Positions 49,825 through 59,009 of a stretch of 64,000 bases of DNA are shown piece by piece. Source of the DNA: an uncultured Butyrivibrio sp. (GTDB lineage Bacteria; Bacillota; Clostridia; Lachnospirales; Lachnospiraceae); assembly GCA_945928575.1 (NCBI GenBank), contig CAMENP010000007.1:1-64000 (forward strand). Direction: 5' to 3'. A program made the position numbers and the translations under genes. Numbering within the stretch: the first letter of the stretch is position 1; each line of letters begins with the position of its first letter. Under the pieces are notes generated by a model. The model was not told the origin of the DNA. It worked only from the letters and a program-made list of their open reading frames with translations, and did not search any database.

Positions 49825-50154
49825 ATGCCTGTAAATAACGCGTTTGTAGGGCGAGTTGAAGGAATCAGGGGCATTTATGCGGGAGCTGTAATCGATATGC
49901 AGCCGGATGAAGTTATTACAATAGGACGGTCGCCTTATGAAGCGAATATTGTATTGTCATCACCTGAAGTGAGCAGAATACATTGCACGATAAGATATGA
50001 CGCAAAGGCGGGTCAGTATATTGTTGAGGACAAGTCATCCAACGGTACTTTTTTAGGTAACGGAACCAGACTTGCTAAGGACACACAGACCAGACTTTCC
50101 GGCGGAACGATAATATATATATCGGATATAGAAAATGGTTTTAAATTAATATAG
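49825..50154 (+). CDS. FHA-domain protein
   Basis: A 109-residue protein that is almost entirely one FHA domain. All canonical phosphothreonine-binding elements are present: TIGRSPYEANIVL, VSRIHCTI and SSNGTFLGNG. It should bind a phosphorylated Thr on a kinase or its substrate. A modest ribosome binding site (AAGGA) lies about ten bases upstream. It is followed by a hairpin and the Ser/Thr kinase gene. Confidence 0.88.
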   Translation: MPVNNAFVGRVEGIRGIYAGAVIDMQPDEVITIGRSPYEANIVLSSPEVSRIHCTIRYDAKAGQYIVEDKSSNGTFLGNGTRLAKDTQTRLSGGTIIYISDIENGFKLI

Positions 50155-50160
50155 CAACAG

Positions 50161-50190
50161 AGCCTGATGAAGGAACATCATCAGGCTTAT
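50161..50190 (+). terminator. Hairpin between FHA gene and kinase gene
   Basis: A perfect ten-base-pair stem (50161-50170 with 50178-50187) and seven-base loop. The following tail is T-poor (TATTGTGG), so it is probably a partial terminator or mRNA-stability element that lowers kinase expression relative to the FHA genes. Confidence 0.55.
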
Positions 50191-50219
50191 TGTGGTTTAA
50201 TGAAACAGGAGATAATGAT

Positions 50220-51950
50220 ATGGACTGCTGTCTTGATAAAGGAACCATCCTTAATGCTGTATATGAGATAACGGATATACTCGGCATGGGAGGTTATGGA
50301 ATAACATATAAAGTAATCGACAGGAATACGGACAGGATACTTGCGGTCAAAGAGTATTTCCCGGCACATATGGTATGCAGGGATCGCCAGAACAATGATG
50401 TCGTGCTGTATGACGAGTCACTTAAGATGCAATACAGGAAGAATATTGAGGGATTTCTTGCGGAAGCACGCAATATGGCCAGGTTTAACAATCATCCCAA
50501 TATAACGCATGTATATGAATTTTTTGAGATGAACAATACGGCATATTATGTGATGGAGTATATAGACGGAACCAGCCTTAAAGAATACATAGATGATTTC
50601 AAACAGAATAACCAGTTCATTCAGACCGAAGACGCAGTCCGGATAATTACCGATGTGCTTAACGGTCTTGAAGTGCTTCATTCAGCCGGAATTGTCCACA
50701 GGGACATAAAGCCGGCCAATATTTATGTTGGAAGGGACGGAGTGGTACGCCTGCTTGATTTTGGACTTGCCCGCAAATCCGGAAAAACAGAAAGCGATGC
50801 GATAGAACTGACACAGGGATATGCGCCGCCGGAACAATATTACGGAGATACGGTAAGGCCGTGTTCGGACATATATGCTGTCGGAGCAGTTTTCTATGAA
50901 ATGCTTACACTCATCCGGCCGGATGCAGCCACGGACAGGATGATAGATGACTCACTTCCCAGACCAAGTGATATCAATGCTGATATCCCGGATAATATCA
51001 GCAGACTTATTATGCGGGCATTGGCTCTGAAACCGCAGCTGAGGTTGCGCTCGGCGAGGGCAATGAAAAAATACCTTATATCCGGAACTATGCTTAACAA
51101 TGTGCATCAGGCGGAAAAGGCGGCACGCCGGAAAAGAACAGCAGCTTATATCGCTGCAGCGGCAGCAGCTGTCTGTGCAATAGGTACGGTAATAATACTT
51201 AATACGATCAGGAAGAATAATATAATACAAGCGGGAGAACTTGATATATGGCTTCCGGATGACATATATTCGGAGGATACGGTAAACGCTATGCTTTCCG
51301 TTTTTGAGGAAGAATATCCGCAGATATCGGTCCGGATGAAGATAATTGATGAATCCGAATATGCGGCGAAGATAACGGAGGCTTTCGCATACGGAAACGG
51401 ACCGGATATATATGATGCGGTACCGCTTGACGGCAAGGATGACCGGAACCGTAAAAACATTACTTCCCTTGAGGACAGATTAGACGGAGAAGATTATGCG
51501 GTTTTTATGGATGAATATCTCGAAGAAAATATTCTGCCGGTAACATTTTCTGCTAAGATAATATATTATAATACGTCAGAGCAGACGGACGAACCCCGAT
51601 ATACTGACAGTCTCGAAGATTTCGTGGACGGTAAAGCGGATTACTATATGGGAACAACCGACGATTACAGCCATATTCAGAAAGAAATGGCCGGCAGATA
51701 TGCGATTAAGGAAAACGACGCCGGTGAAGACAGTATCATAATCAGGAGCGGCTTATGTATTAACGGTAAATGCAGTTACGAGACCGGAAGGGCGGCACTG
51801 GAAGTTTTGTATTATATGACAGGGGAAAATGCCCAGATGGAATTATGCATTAATGCGGGAAAGGGACTATCCGTAAACAATAAAATAATGGATACTTATA
51901 AAACGATTAATGTTGAGATGTCAGATCTTAAGATGGGAGGCGGCAGATGA
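50220..51950 (+). CDS. Hanks-type Ser/Thr kinase fused to an extracellular solute-binding-like domain
   Basis: 576 residues. The kinase domain (about 12-275) is fully canonical: glycine loop LGMGGYGITYKV, Lys44 (LAVKEYFP), HRDIKPAN with Asp162, LDFGLAR with Asp180 and APPEQY. A membrane helix follows near 307-330. The outside part (about 340-576) resembles family-1 solute-binding proteins: LDIWLPDDIYSE, FEEEYPQISVRMKII and AYGNGPDIYDAVPL. So a ligand outside could set kinase activity inside, replacing the PASTA domains of PknB-type kinases. AGGAG at 50207-50211 sets ATG 50220. It overlaps the next gene by four bases (ATGA). Confidence 0.87.
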   Translation: MDCCLDKGTILNAVYEITDILGMGGYGITYKVIDRNTDRILAVKEYFPAHMVCRDRQNNDVVLYDESLKMQYRKNIEGFLAEARNMARFNNHPNITHVYEFFEMNNTAYYVMEYIDGTSLKEYIDDFKQNNQFIQTEDAVRIITDVLNGLEVLHSAGIVHRDIKPANIYVGRDGVVRLLDFGLARKSGKTESDAIELTQGYAPPEQYYGDTVRPCSDIYAVGAVFYEMLTLIRPDAATDRMIDDSLPRPSDINADIPDNISRLIMRALALKPQLRLRSARAMKKYLISGTMLNNVHQAEKAARRKRTAAYIAAAAAAVCAIGTVIILNTIRKNNIIQAGELDIWLPDDIYSEDTVNAMLSVFEEEYPQISVRMKIIDESEYAAKITEAFAYGNGPDIYDAVPLDGKDDRNRKNITSLEDRLDGEDYAVFMDEYLEENILPVTFSAKIIYYNTSEQTDEPRYTDSLEDFVDGKADYYMGTTDDYSHIQKEMAGRYAIKENDAGEDSIIIRSGLCINGKCSYETGRAALEVLYYMTGENAQMELCINAGKGLSVNNKIMDTYKTINVEMSDLKMGGGR

Positions 51951-54900
51951 GAAGATTAAAGAAAAATATTGGGTTAGTGCTTGCTTTGCTTGTTTTTTTG
52001 ACCGGCGTTAAGCCGGTTCCGGCCAGGGCTGCTGCAAAAGGCAGTGATATATCAGCCGGGGATTTGCCCGGAAGCCAGATTTATACAACGATATCCGGTA
52101 ATAATTACGGAATATGCATTATGGGCGGCTTAAAGGGTGAATTTACCGTGCCCGAGAAATATGAAGGAAAAACAATCAATACTATAGAAATCCGCGACTG
52201 TGATGGACTTACAGGTGTGACGGCCGGAGAAAACATTAAAAATCTTACAATCAGAAATTGTGATTCGGTTAATATGCTTACACTTCCGGCAAGTCTTGAG
52301 GAAATAACAATTGATTCCTGCCATGCATTGAGAAATGTAACAATAGACAAAAATAATAAAAAACTTGCATCTGTATACAATTCTGTCTATTCAAAAGATT
52401 ACCGCACTTTATATTATTATGCGGGCATAGATGATACCGAAATCAACATACAGGAAGGGTTATACGAAATAGGTTTCTATGCGTTTAATTCATGCAATAA
52501 TGTAACAAAGATAACAATTCCGTCATCGGTATATGATATTGGAGAGTTTGCTTTTTGTGGTCTTGACAAGCTGAAAACAATAGAGGTGGCTGATGGGAAC
52601 CTGAAATACAGTATACATAACGGCGATTTGTACTGCAACAGCACACTTATGAGATGCCTGCAGAGCGGACGGATTAAGCTTTGGGAGGGCACGAAATACA
52701 TCCTGAAGGAAGCTTTTGATGAATGCCGGAATGTTGAAAGCATAGATATGCCGGATATAAGTGGATGCAAAGCCGTAAAAGCGGGAGAGGTCTGTGATGT
52801 ATCATGGACAAGGGGCAGACAGTATAATTTTTTTCTGATATCGGATAAGCAGCAGTTTTATACGGTTTCAAAGGAAGACGAGAATTATTTTATTCTTTAT
52901 GATGGAAGCACACAGACGGATAGTGAGATACAGAATGTCAGCCGTCTTATTCCCAAGGGCAGGGTAAGATATTTCGGAGTGCAGCCTGTCGAGGACAGGT
53001 ATGACAGCAGGGTGACAGTGTCGTTTGATGTGTCACCGGTTGTCAGGCTTACTGAGAAACAAAGCGTAAATATAAATGATGTACCGGGCGCATTGTATGA
53101 ATTCACACCGGATGCGACGGGAAATTATATTATGAGATATGATTATTACGGCGATTACACAGTGTATGATGAGCAGTTAAACAAGCTGTACGAGGGCGGT
53201 GCTGCCTGGAACCTTGATTTATATAATACAATGTGCTACGGAAAAACATATCGTTTTACTGCCGGCAGAAAATATTATTTTTTCATCGGTGAATATACAA
53301 GTGTAAATAATATTATGGTTGCTCATGACGACAAGGTGGAGAATATTTCTGTCTGTAATGCACCGGACAGGGAATATTATATCGGAGAGACCCAAATCGC
53401 CCTGACGGGATTAAGAATCAGAGTGCTTTTTGAGGATGGAACCACCCGGGAATTTACTTATGACAGAAGCTGGGACTGCTACCGGGACGATACTGACCAT
53501 AAAAGAGCGATATATGTTGAATGGTACAGCGATACAATCAAGGAAGAAGCTAATTATGTAGATATTGTCTGCTACGGCGAAAGAATCTCATATGAAGTAC
53601 CTGTAGTATCGCATACCATAATAAATAGCGGCTGCTGGAGATATTACGAGAGTTACGACAACACCGCTGAAATAGCGGGCTGTGATGTACAAAACGATAC
53701 TATAAAGATACCGGAAATGATAGACGGCAGGAAGGTCACATCAATAAGCAGGGATGCATTTATCGATAATCATAAAATCCGCAGGGTAATTCTTCCCGAA
53801 AGCATTGAGAGGATCAATATGTATGCATTTTCCGGCTGTGATAAGCTTAAGGAAATCAATTTTCCGGCCGGACTTGATACAATAGACTCGGAAGCATTCA
53901 GCGGCTGTGCCCTTACAGAGGTGACGTTGCCGGAGAATGTCTTTTGCGGCATGTCCGTATTTAAAAACTGTACATCACTTCGTAAGGTAACACTGCCGGA
54001 AGAAATGACGGAAATTCCTTATGAAATGTTCATGGGGTGCGTCTCACTTGAACACATTAACATACCGGCATCGGTGCGGGAAGTGATGTCCGGAGCGTTC
54101 GCATATTGCAAAAGTCTGACTGATATAGATGTACAAAGTGATATTTTTACATATAAGGGAGGCTCATTATATCTGAAAAGTGAAAGCGGCGATTGGCTGA
54201 TTATGTATAATCCTGCCGCCACAACAATTGATATAAGCAATGAAAGCCGGATAGATCGTTATGCGCTCACAAGCGTGGGATATACACAGGATATACATTT
54301 TCCGGCAGATCATCCCGGTTTTAATGAGGTGAAACTTAATGCACCGTACAAAGGAGCTTACGGAGTGTATGGTGAGGACAATGAAATCCTGTTCAGGGCG
54401 CCTCATACCGGAATATACAGGATTCATATGGAATGTGACAGAGATGATGAATTATTTGATTATGATCCGGTGACACCGCTTTTTATCGATGAATCAACAG
54501 GCGACGGATATATATACCTGGATAAGAACGAACTCTATGTGATTGAACATTATATCCGCTGCCAGGATAAAGAAAAAATTCCGTTTACAGTGACTGTAAC
54601 AGATGTGAGTGAGGGAATCTTCCGGGATAAACTCAGGTACCGCGTGACTGAAGACAGCCTTGTTTTTTACGGATTTGGGTCAATCAGGGACGGGCTGCCT
54701 GAAATATTCAATAAAGCTTACAAAATAGTATTTGAAAATGGTACCGGCGGGATATCGGGAGATATGCATCTGGATAAATCAAGGCTGAAAGAGCTTGAAT
54801 TTGGAGGAGTGTCATCACGGTATATCAGTATAACAGATTTTGATCCGTATTCGGAGAATTATACCGAAAGAAAAGACGAAATCACACTGCGCGGACCTGC

Positions 54901-56245
54901 CGGAGGAAATGCGGAGAGTTATGCCGCAGAGCATGGACTTAATTTTTCGCCAACTGATAAGATCGATATACGGGATGCCGATGTTAAAGCAAAATATGTG
55001 TATTATATTGAAAGTGGTGTGGTCCATCCGGATATAAGTATAACATACAATAACAAGAAACTGATTGAAAATGTTGATTATACAGTTGATGATATTGATA
55101 CATCTTCTATGACGGGATACTACCATTTGTGCGCTTACGGAATTGGCAATTACATGGGAGAAATTGGGTTCCCTGTCATAATACAGCCCAAAGACCCGGT
55201 CCTTAAGGCAGCAGAGAATACAGCCAAAGGTATTAATGTCAGGTGGAATCCGGTCGGGCAGGCAACGGGTTATATAATTTACAAAAAATCGCCGGGTAAA
55301 AGCTGGAAGCGTATTTGCGTTACAGATTCGGGACAAACCACACAGTTTCTCGACACCGCCGTAACAAACGGCGTAACATATACATATACGGCACGCGCAA
55401 TGTATGGGAATATAACCGGTGACTGGAGTTCTACGGCTGTAATTACAAGACTGGGATACCCGGAAGTTAAATCGCTGTCCAATATAACATCGGGTATTGA
55501 AGTGAAATGGAGCCGTACGGCCGGTGCCGGAGGATATATATTGTATTGCAAAACGTCGGGCGGCACTTATGCAAGAATTGCCAACATTAAGCATGGCAAT
55601 GTGACATCGTACATTGACCGCACGGCTAAGGCCGGGATATCGTATACATATACCGTAAGAGCATATTCAGGCACCTCAATGAGCGGTTGGCGTAATCCGG
55701 GGACGATACTGCGCCTTGCCGACCCGACGGTGCAGTCTGCATTAAATGCTACAGGAGGAACACAGATTAAATGGAGCCGTTCTGCCGGTGCCGGAGGGTA
55801 TATTGTTTACCGCAGAAACAAGGGCGGAGCCTGGAAACGTATTGCATATATCAACGGCCAGAATGTATTATCTTATACTGATAAAAGCGCTAAAGCCGGA
55901 GTCACCTACGATTATACGGTCAGGGCCTTTAAAGGCAGCTTGTTAAGCGACTGGCATAATTATAAGACAATCAGACGACTTAACAATCCGACGCTTAAGT
56001 CAGTGACTTCGTCACGATATGGAATAAATATCAGGTGGAATAAAAGTCCTTATGCAACAGGATACATCATATATCGTAAAACCGGAAAGGGCAGCTGGAC
56101 CCGTATTGCCAAAATAAATAATGCAAGTGCAACCGGCTTTACTGATACCACTGCTGCCAAGGGTGTCAAATACACTTATACAATCCGGTCGTATTCAGGC
56201 AGTTATTTAAGTTACTGGAATTCGGTAAGGAGTGCCGTAAGGTAA
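51947..56245 (+). CDS. Secreted leucine-rich-repeat protein with four Fn3-like repeats
   Basis: 1,432 residues with a clear signal peptide (NIGLVLALLVFLTGVKPVPARA, cleavage likely after ARA). BspA-type LRR clusters lie about 55-285 and 595-800, separated by regions without recognised domains. From about residue 1083 four tandem Fn3-like units of about 86 residues run to the C-terminus. Each has the pattern W.....ATGYIIY (or GAGGYI.Y), a middle strand ending .Y.D and a final TYTY..RA strand. No LPXTG signal is seen. Similar Fn3 arrays occur on surface adhesins. Translation is coupled to the sensor kinase, so it may be that kinase's partner outside the cell. Confidence 0.86.
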   Translation: MRRLKKNIGLVLALLVFLTGVKPVPARAAAKGSDISAGDLPGSQIYTTISGNNYGICIMGGLKGEFTVPEKYEGKTINTIEIRDCDGLTGVTAGENIKNLTIRNCDSVNMLTLPASLEEITIDSCHALRNVTIDKNNKKLASVYNSVYSKDYRTLYYYAGIDDTEINIQEGLYEIGFYAFNSCNNVTKITIPSSVYDIGEFAFCGLDKLKTIEVADGNLKYSIHNGDLYCNSTLMRCLQSGRIKLWEGTKYILKEAFDECRNVESIDMPDISGCKAVKAGEVCDVSWTRGRQYNFFLISDKQQFYTVSKEDENYFILYDGSTQTDSEIQNVSRLIPKGRVRYFGVQPVEDRYDSRVTVSFDVSPVVRLTEKQSVNINDVPGALYEFTPDATGNYIMRYDYYGDYTVYDEQLNKLYEGGAAWNLDLYNTMCYGKTYRFTAGRKYYFFIGEYTSVNNIMVAHDDKVENISVCNAPDREYYIGETQIALTGLRIRVLFEDGTTREFTYDRSWDCYRDDTDHKRAIYVEWYSDTIKEEANYVDIVCYGERISYEVPVVSHTIINSGCWRYYESYDNTAEIAGCDVQNDTIKIPEMIDGRKVTSISRDAFIDNHKIRRVILPESIERINMYAFSGCDKLKEINFPAGLDTIDSEAFSGCALTEVTLPENVFCGMSVFKNCTSLRKVTLPEEMTEIPYEMFMGCVSLEHINIPASVREVMSGAFAYCKSLTDIDVQSDIFTYKGGSLYLKSESGDWLIMYNPAATTIDISNESRIDRYALTSVGYTQDIHFPADHPGFNEVKLNAPYKGAYGVYGEDNEILFRAPHTGIYRIHMECDRDDELFDYDPVTPLFIDESTGDGYIYLDKNELYVIEHYIRCQDKEKIPFTVTVTDVSEGIFRDKLRYRVTEDSLVFYGFGSIRDGLPEIFNKAYKIVFENGTGGISGDMHLDKSRLKELEFGGVSSRYISITDFDPYSENYTERKDEITLRGPAGGNAESYAAEHGLNFSPTDKIDIRDADVKAKYVYYIESGVVHPDISITYNNKKLIENVDYTVDDIDTSSMTGYYHLCAYGIGNYMGEIGFPVIIQPKDPVLKAAENTAKGINVRWNPVGQATGYIIYKKSPGKSWKRICVTDSGQTTQFLDTAVTNGVTYTYTARAMYGNITGDWSSTAVITRLGYPEVKSLSNITSGIEVKWSRTAGAGGYILYCKTSGGTYARIANIKHGNVTSYIDRTAKAGISYTYTVRAYSGTSMSGWRNPGTILRLADPTVQSALNATGGTQIKWSRSAGAGGYIVYRRNKGGAWKRIAYINGQNVLSYTDKSAKAGVTYDYTVRAFKGSLLSDWHNYKTIRRLNNPTLKSVTSSRYGINIRWNKSPYATGYIIYRKTGKGSWTRIAKINNASATGFTDTTAAKGVKYTYTIRSYSGSYLSYWNSVRSAVR

Positions 56246-56264
56246 AACGCTGCCGTGCTTTTTC

Positions 56265-56293
56265 TTGTTTTGGGCAGAAAATAGTGCTATACT
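56265..56293 (+). promoter_or_regulatory. Promoter of the thioesterase-cvfB-ridA group
   Basis: TTGTTT at 56265-56270, 17-base spacer, TATACT at 56288-56293, 37 bases before the start codon. Confidence 0.7.
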
Positions 56294-56330
56294 ACACATA
56301 AACACAAGAAAACGGAAGGATTAAACAGAT

Positions 56331-57047
56331 ATGTATACAATGAATAGCCATGTCAGATATAGTGAAGCTGACCACAATGGGCTGATCACTCCTGATGCGC
56401 TTATTAATTATTTCCAGGATTGTACGATGGTTCATTCGGAACTGTGCGGACGAGGCGTGACCAACGCATCCAAAGCGGAGGGATACTGGTTTCTCGCATC
56501 ATGGCAGGCGGATATTATAAGAACACCGAAATTGTTTGAAAATATTAATATAACGACGATACCGTATGAGTTCAAGGGATTTTTCGGAAGCCGTAATTTC
56601 CTGATAACAACAGATGATGGGGAAGAACTTGTAAAAGCCAATTCGGTATGGATATATCTTGATTCACACACACATTCACCGGCGAGGATTCCGAAGGAAG
56701 AAGGCGCTGCATATGGCGAAATAGGCCCGAAGCTAGATATGGAATACCTTCCGCGCAAGATTAAAGTGACTGACGAACTGACGCCTTATGCGCCCGTACC
56801 GGTAGACATCCAGCAGATTGATACGAATGAGCATGTTAATAACTGCGAATACATAAGGACTTTCATGAGTGCAACCGGCGCGGTTGACATGCCGCGCAGG
56901 ATAAGAGCCGAATACAGGCAGGCAGCAGTCATGGGCGATATATTTCATCCGTATGTATATAAGGATGATGCCAGGTGCATCGCGGACCTGCGTGGTGAAG
57001 ACGGAACATCATATGCTGTGGTAGAATTTATTTACGAAAAGGAATAA
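56331..57047 (+). CDS. Acyl-ACP thioesterase
   Basis: A 238-residue double hot-dog thioesterase of the FatA/FatB-like bacterial group, which releases fatty acids from acyl carrier protein. The first hot-dog has YSEADHNGLITPDALINYFQD, then WFLASWQADIIRTP and FFGSRNFLI. The second has DIQQIDTNEHVNNCEYIR, whose Asn-His-containing segment is the catalytic region. Full length for bacterial members. It is followed after three bases by the cvfB-like gene. Confidence 0.9.
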   Translation: MYTMNSHVRYSEADHNGLITPDALINYFQDCTMVHSELCGRGVTNASKAEGYWFLASWQADIIRTPKLFENINITTIPYEFKGFFGSRNFLITTDDGEELVKANSVWIYLDSHTHSPARIPKEEGAAYGEIGPKLDMEYLPRKIKVTDELTPYAPVPVDIQQIDTNEHVNNCEYIRTFMSATGAVDMPRRIRAEYRQAAVMGDIFHPYVYKDDARCIADLRGEDGTSYAVVEFIYEKE

Positions 57048-57050
57048 TTT

Positions 57051-57875
57051 ATGATAGAATTAGGCAGAAAACAGGCCTTAATGGTCGTTAAAAAAACAGA
57101 GTTTGGCGTTTATCTCGGAACAGAAGACGATAAGGTGCTTCTTCCGGCCAAATATGCCGACCCGGATATTGAGGAAGGCGATTCAATGACAGTATTTGTC
57201 TACAGGGATTCGAAAGACAGGCTCATAGCCACCACACTTGAACCGCTCATAACTCTCGGCGAGGTAAAGCCTTTGAAAGTAAAACAGCTTACCAAAATCG
57301 GCGCATTTATGGACTGGGGACTTGAGAAGGATCTCCTGCTTCCGTTTAGCGAGCAGACTTCAAGGGTTGAGGAAGGAAGAACCTATCCGGTCGCGCTTTA
57401 TATTGACAAGAGCGACAGACTGTGCGCCACCACAAAGATTTATCCGTACCTTAAGACAACGGACGCATACCACACAGGCGATGGCGTTAAGGGAACCGCA
57501 TACGAATACATTGAGAAATTCGGTATGTTTGTTGCAATAGACAATATGTATCAGGGTCTCATTCCCAAGAAAGCTCTTTATGGCAGAATACGCATAGGCG
57601 ATGAAGTCAAAGCAACGGTATCCAAGGTCCAGCCTGACGGCAAGATAGAGCTGGCGTTACGCGCTCCGGCATATCTTCAGATAGATGATGATTCACAGGC
57701 CATTTTAAAGGCACTTGAAAAGGCGGGCGGACATCTGCCGTACAATGACAGAACGGATCCCGAGATAATTAAGAATGAGTTCGAGATGAGTAAAGCGGCA
57801 TTTAAGCGTGCCTGCGGACATCTTCTCAAAGAAAAATATATACAAATCACGAATTCAGGAATAGACAGAATTTGA
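57051..57875 (+). CDS. cvfB: CvfB-like S1 RNA-binding protein
   Basis: 274 residues with several S1-type OB folds and a C-terminal winged helix, the CvfB/YitL layout. Repeated S1 starts are visible at GVYLGTEDDKVLLPAKY, GAFMDWGLEKDLLLPFSEQ and GMFVAIDNMYQGLIPKKALYG. The C-terminal segment (FEMSKAAFKRACGHLLKE) is the winged-helix part. CvfB influences virulence and RNA metabolism in Staphylococcus; here a general RNA-binding role is inferred. A ribosome binding site lies in the end of the upstream gene. Confidence 0.9.
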   Translation: MIELGRKQALMVVKKTEFGVYLGTEDDKVLLPAKYADPDIEEGDSMTVFVYRDSKDRLIATTLEPLITLGEVKPLKVKQLTKIGAFMDWGLEKDLLLPFSEQTSRVEEGRTYPVALYIDKSDRLCATTKIYPYLKTTDAYHTGDGVKGTAYEYIEKFGMFVAIDNMYQGLIPKKALYGRIRIGDEVKATVSKVQPDGKIELALRAPAYLQIDDDSQAILKALEKAGGHLPYNDRTDPEIIKNEFEMSKAAFKRACGHLLKEKYIQITNSGIDRI

Positions 57876-57894
57876 AAGGAGAATTGATTTAATT

Positions 57895-58269
57895 ATGTCA
57901 AAGGTAATCAGCACAGACAAGGCACCGGCAGCAATCGGACCTTATTCACAGGCAATCGAGGTTAACGGAATGGTATTCACATCAGGAGTCATCCCGGTAG
58001 ACCCACAGACGGGAGTTATCCCTGCAACAATAGAGGAACAGGCCAATCAGGCTTTCTCCAATCTTAAGAAGCTCATCGAGGCATCAGGTGCCACAATCGA
58101 CAAGGTAATCAAGACAACCGTATTCATCAAGGAGATGAAGGATTTTGGCAAAATTAACGAGATATATGCAACATATTTCAAAGAACCTTTCCCTGCACGC
58201 TCATGCGTGGAAGTAGCAAGACTTCCAAAGGACGTAATGCTTGAGGTTGAGGCAGTCGTTGCCAAATAA
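57895..58269 (+). CDS. ridA: RidA family reactive-intermediate deaminase
   Basis: 124 residues, typical RidA/YjgF length. APAAIGPYSQAI is the start signature, and VARLPKDVMLEVEAVVAK is the C-terminal signature. The catalytic Arg is replaced within SCVEVARLP as expected from its family position (R of R-S-C upstream, PARSCVEV). It hydrolyses reactive enamines/imines formed by PLP enzymes. AAAGGAG precedes the ATG. Last gene of the unit before a strong terminator. Confidence 0.95.
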   Translation: MSKVISTDKAPAAIGPYSQAIEVNGMVFTSGVIPVDPQTGVIPATIEEQANQAFSNLKKLIEASGATIDKVIKTTVFIKEMKDFGKINEIYATYFKEPFPARSCVEVARLPKDVMLEVEAVVAK

Positions 58270-58288
58270 TAATAATAATAATCACTGA

Positions 58289-58335
58289 GCCGTCATACCG
58301 GACAATGCGTTGCAACCGGTATGGCGGCTTTTTTT
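58289..58335 (+). terminator. Terminator after ridA
   Basis: A 13-position stem with one mismatch (58289-58301 with 58316-58328), a 14-base loop and seven T. Confidence 0.9.
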
Positions 58336-58531
58336 GCACCACCGTGGCTGTCAGTCCACGCCGGAACATAAACCGCAGTAACACCCAGCCAACGAATACA
58401 TAAACACCCCGACATAAGCCCACTGCGGCTGTCTGCACACGCCGGTGCTTAATCCGCCAAAGGCGGATTTTCGCATCCGTTGCGCGTGCAGCCAAGCGAG
58501 AGTGTGCCGTCAGAGGGCTTATGCGGTGGAC
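58336..58531. other. GC-rich structured intergenic region without a gene
   Basis: No convincing coding frame. A 19-base motif GGCTGTC...CACGCCGG occurs at 58346-58364 and 58427-58445 (16 of 19 identical). A perfect hairpin AATCCGCC/GGCGGATT surrounds 58450-58469. ATAAGCCC near 58413-58420 has its complement GGGCTTAT near 58515-58522, which would enclose the second motif and the hairpin. It could be a small RNA or a degenerate repeat element, and it is more GC-rich than its neighbours. Confidence 0.5.
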
Positions 58532-58891
58532 CTATTTTGTTGAAGCTGTTTCGTATAAAGCTGTCACGATTTTTATCACCGGAGGAATAATTTCCGGGGT
58601 TTTGATTAACATATCTGTTATGTGATTGATGTCATCAACTATGCTTCCGTCAAGAGAGGGTTCCCGGATGATATGCATCTGGCAGTCCGGATTTAATGAT
58701 GTTATGGAAATTCCGGTTACTTCTGATATGCGTGAAAGGAGAACATCGGACGGAATACGTCTGCCGCGTTCAATCAGACCATAATATTTGGTGCTTATGC
58801 CAATAAGCTCTGCGGCCTGTTCCTGCGTAAGGCCGGAATTCAGCCTGAATTGTGTGAGATTGTATGATAAATCATTTCTAAGTGTATTCAT
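58532..58891 (-). CDS. XRE-family transcriptional regulator
   Basis: A 119-residue regulator. The helix-turn-helix lies near 8-60 (LTQEQAAELIGISTKYYGLIERGRR), followed by a C-terminal helical tail of unknown role (about 70-119). The reading frame is open further upstream to 59044, but the extension is hydrophobic and would run into the divergent gene. ATG 58891 directly precedes the HTH, although its ribosome binding site is weak. Target unknown; it may control the divergent small gene at 59010. Confidence 0.82.
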   Translation of the reverse strand: MNTLRNDLSYNLTQFRLNSGLTQEQAAELIGISTKYYGLIERGRRIPSDVLLSRISEVTGISITSLNPDCQMHIIREPSLDGSIVDDINHITDMLIKTPEIIPPVIKIVTALYETASTK

Positions 58892-58957
58892 AGCCACATA
58901 ATAATTAATTAAAGTATAAATTCCCACCATCATACAGTTCCTAAAACACGAAAAATA

Positions 58958-58986
58958 TTTACTATGAGTGAAAAATGAGATATAAT
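58958..58986 (+). promoter_or_regulatory. Promoter of the small divergent gene
   Basis: TTTACT at 58958-58963, 17-base spacer, TATAAT at 58981-58986. Confidence 0.65.
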
Positions 58987-59009
58987 CATATATAAAAAGG
59001 AGTAACAGA

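Noticed and set aside
58178..58495. Minus-strand reading frame overlapping ridA
   Set aside because: It is a shadow of ridA and the structured intergenic region, with biased low-information composition and no ribosome binding site.
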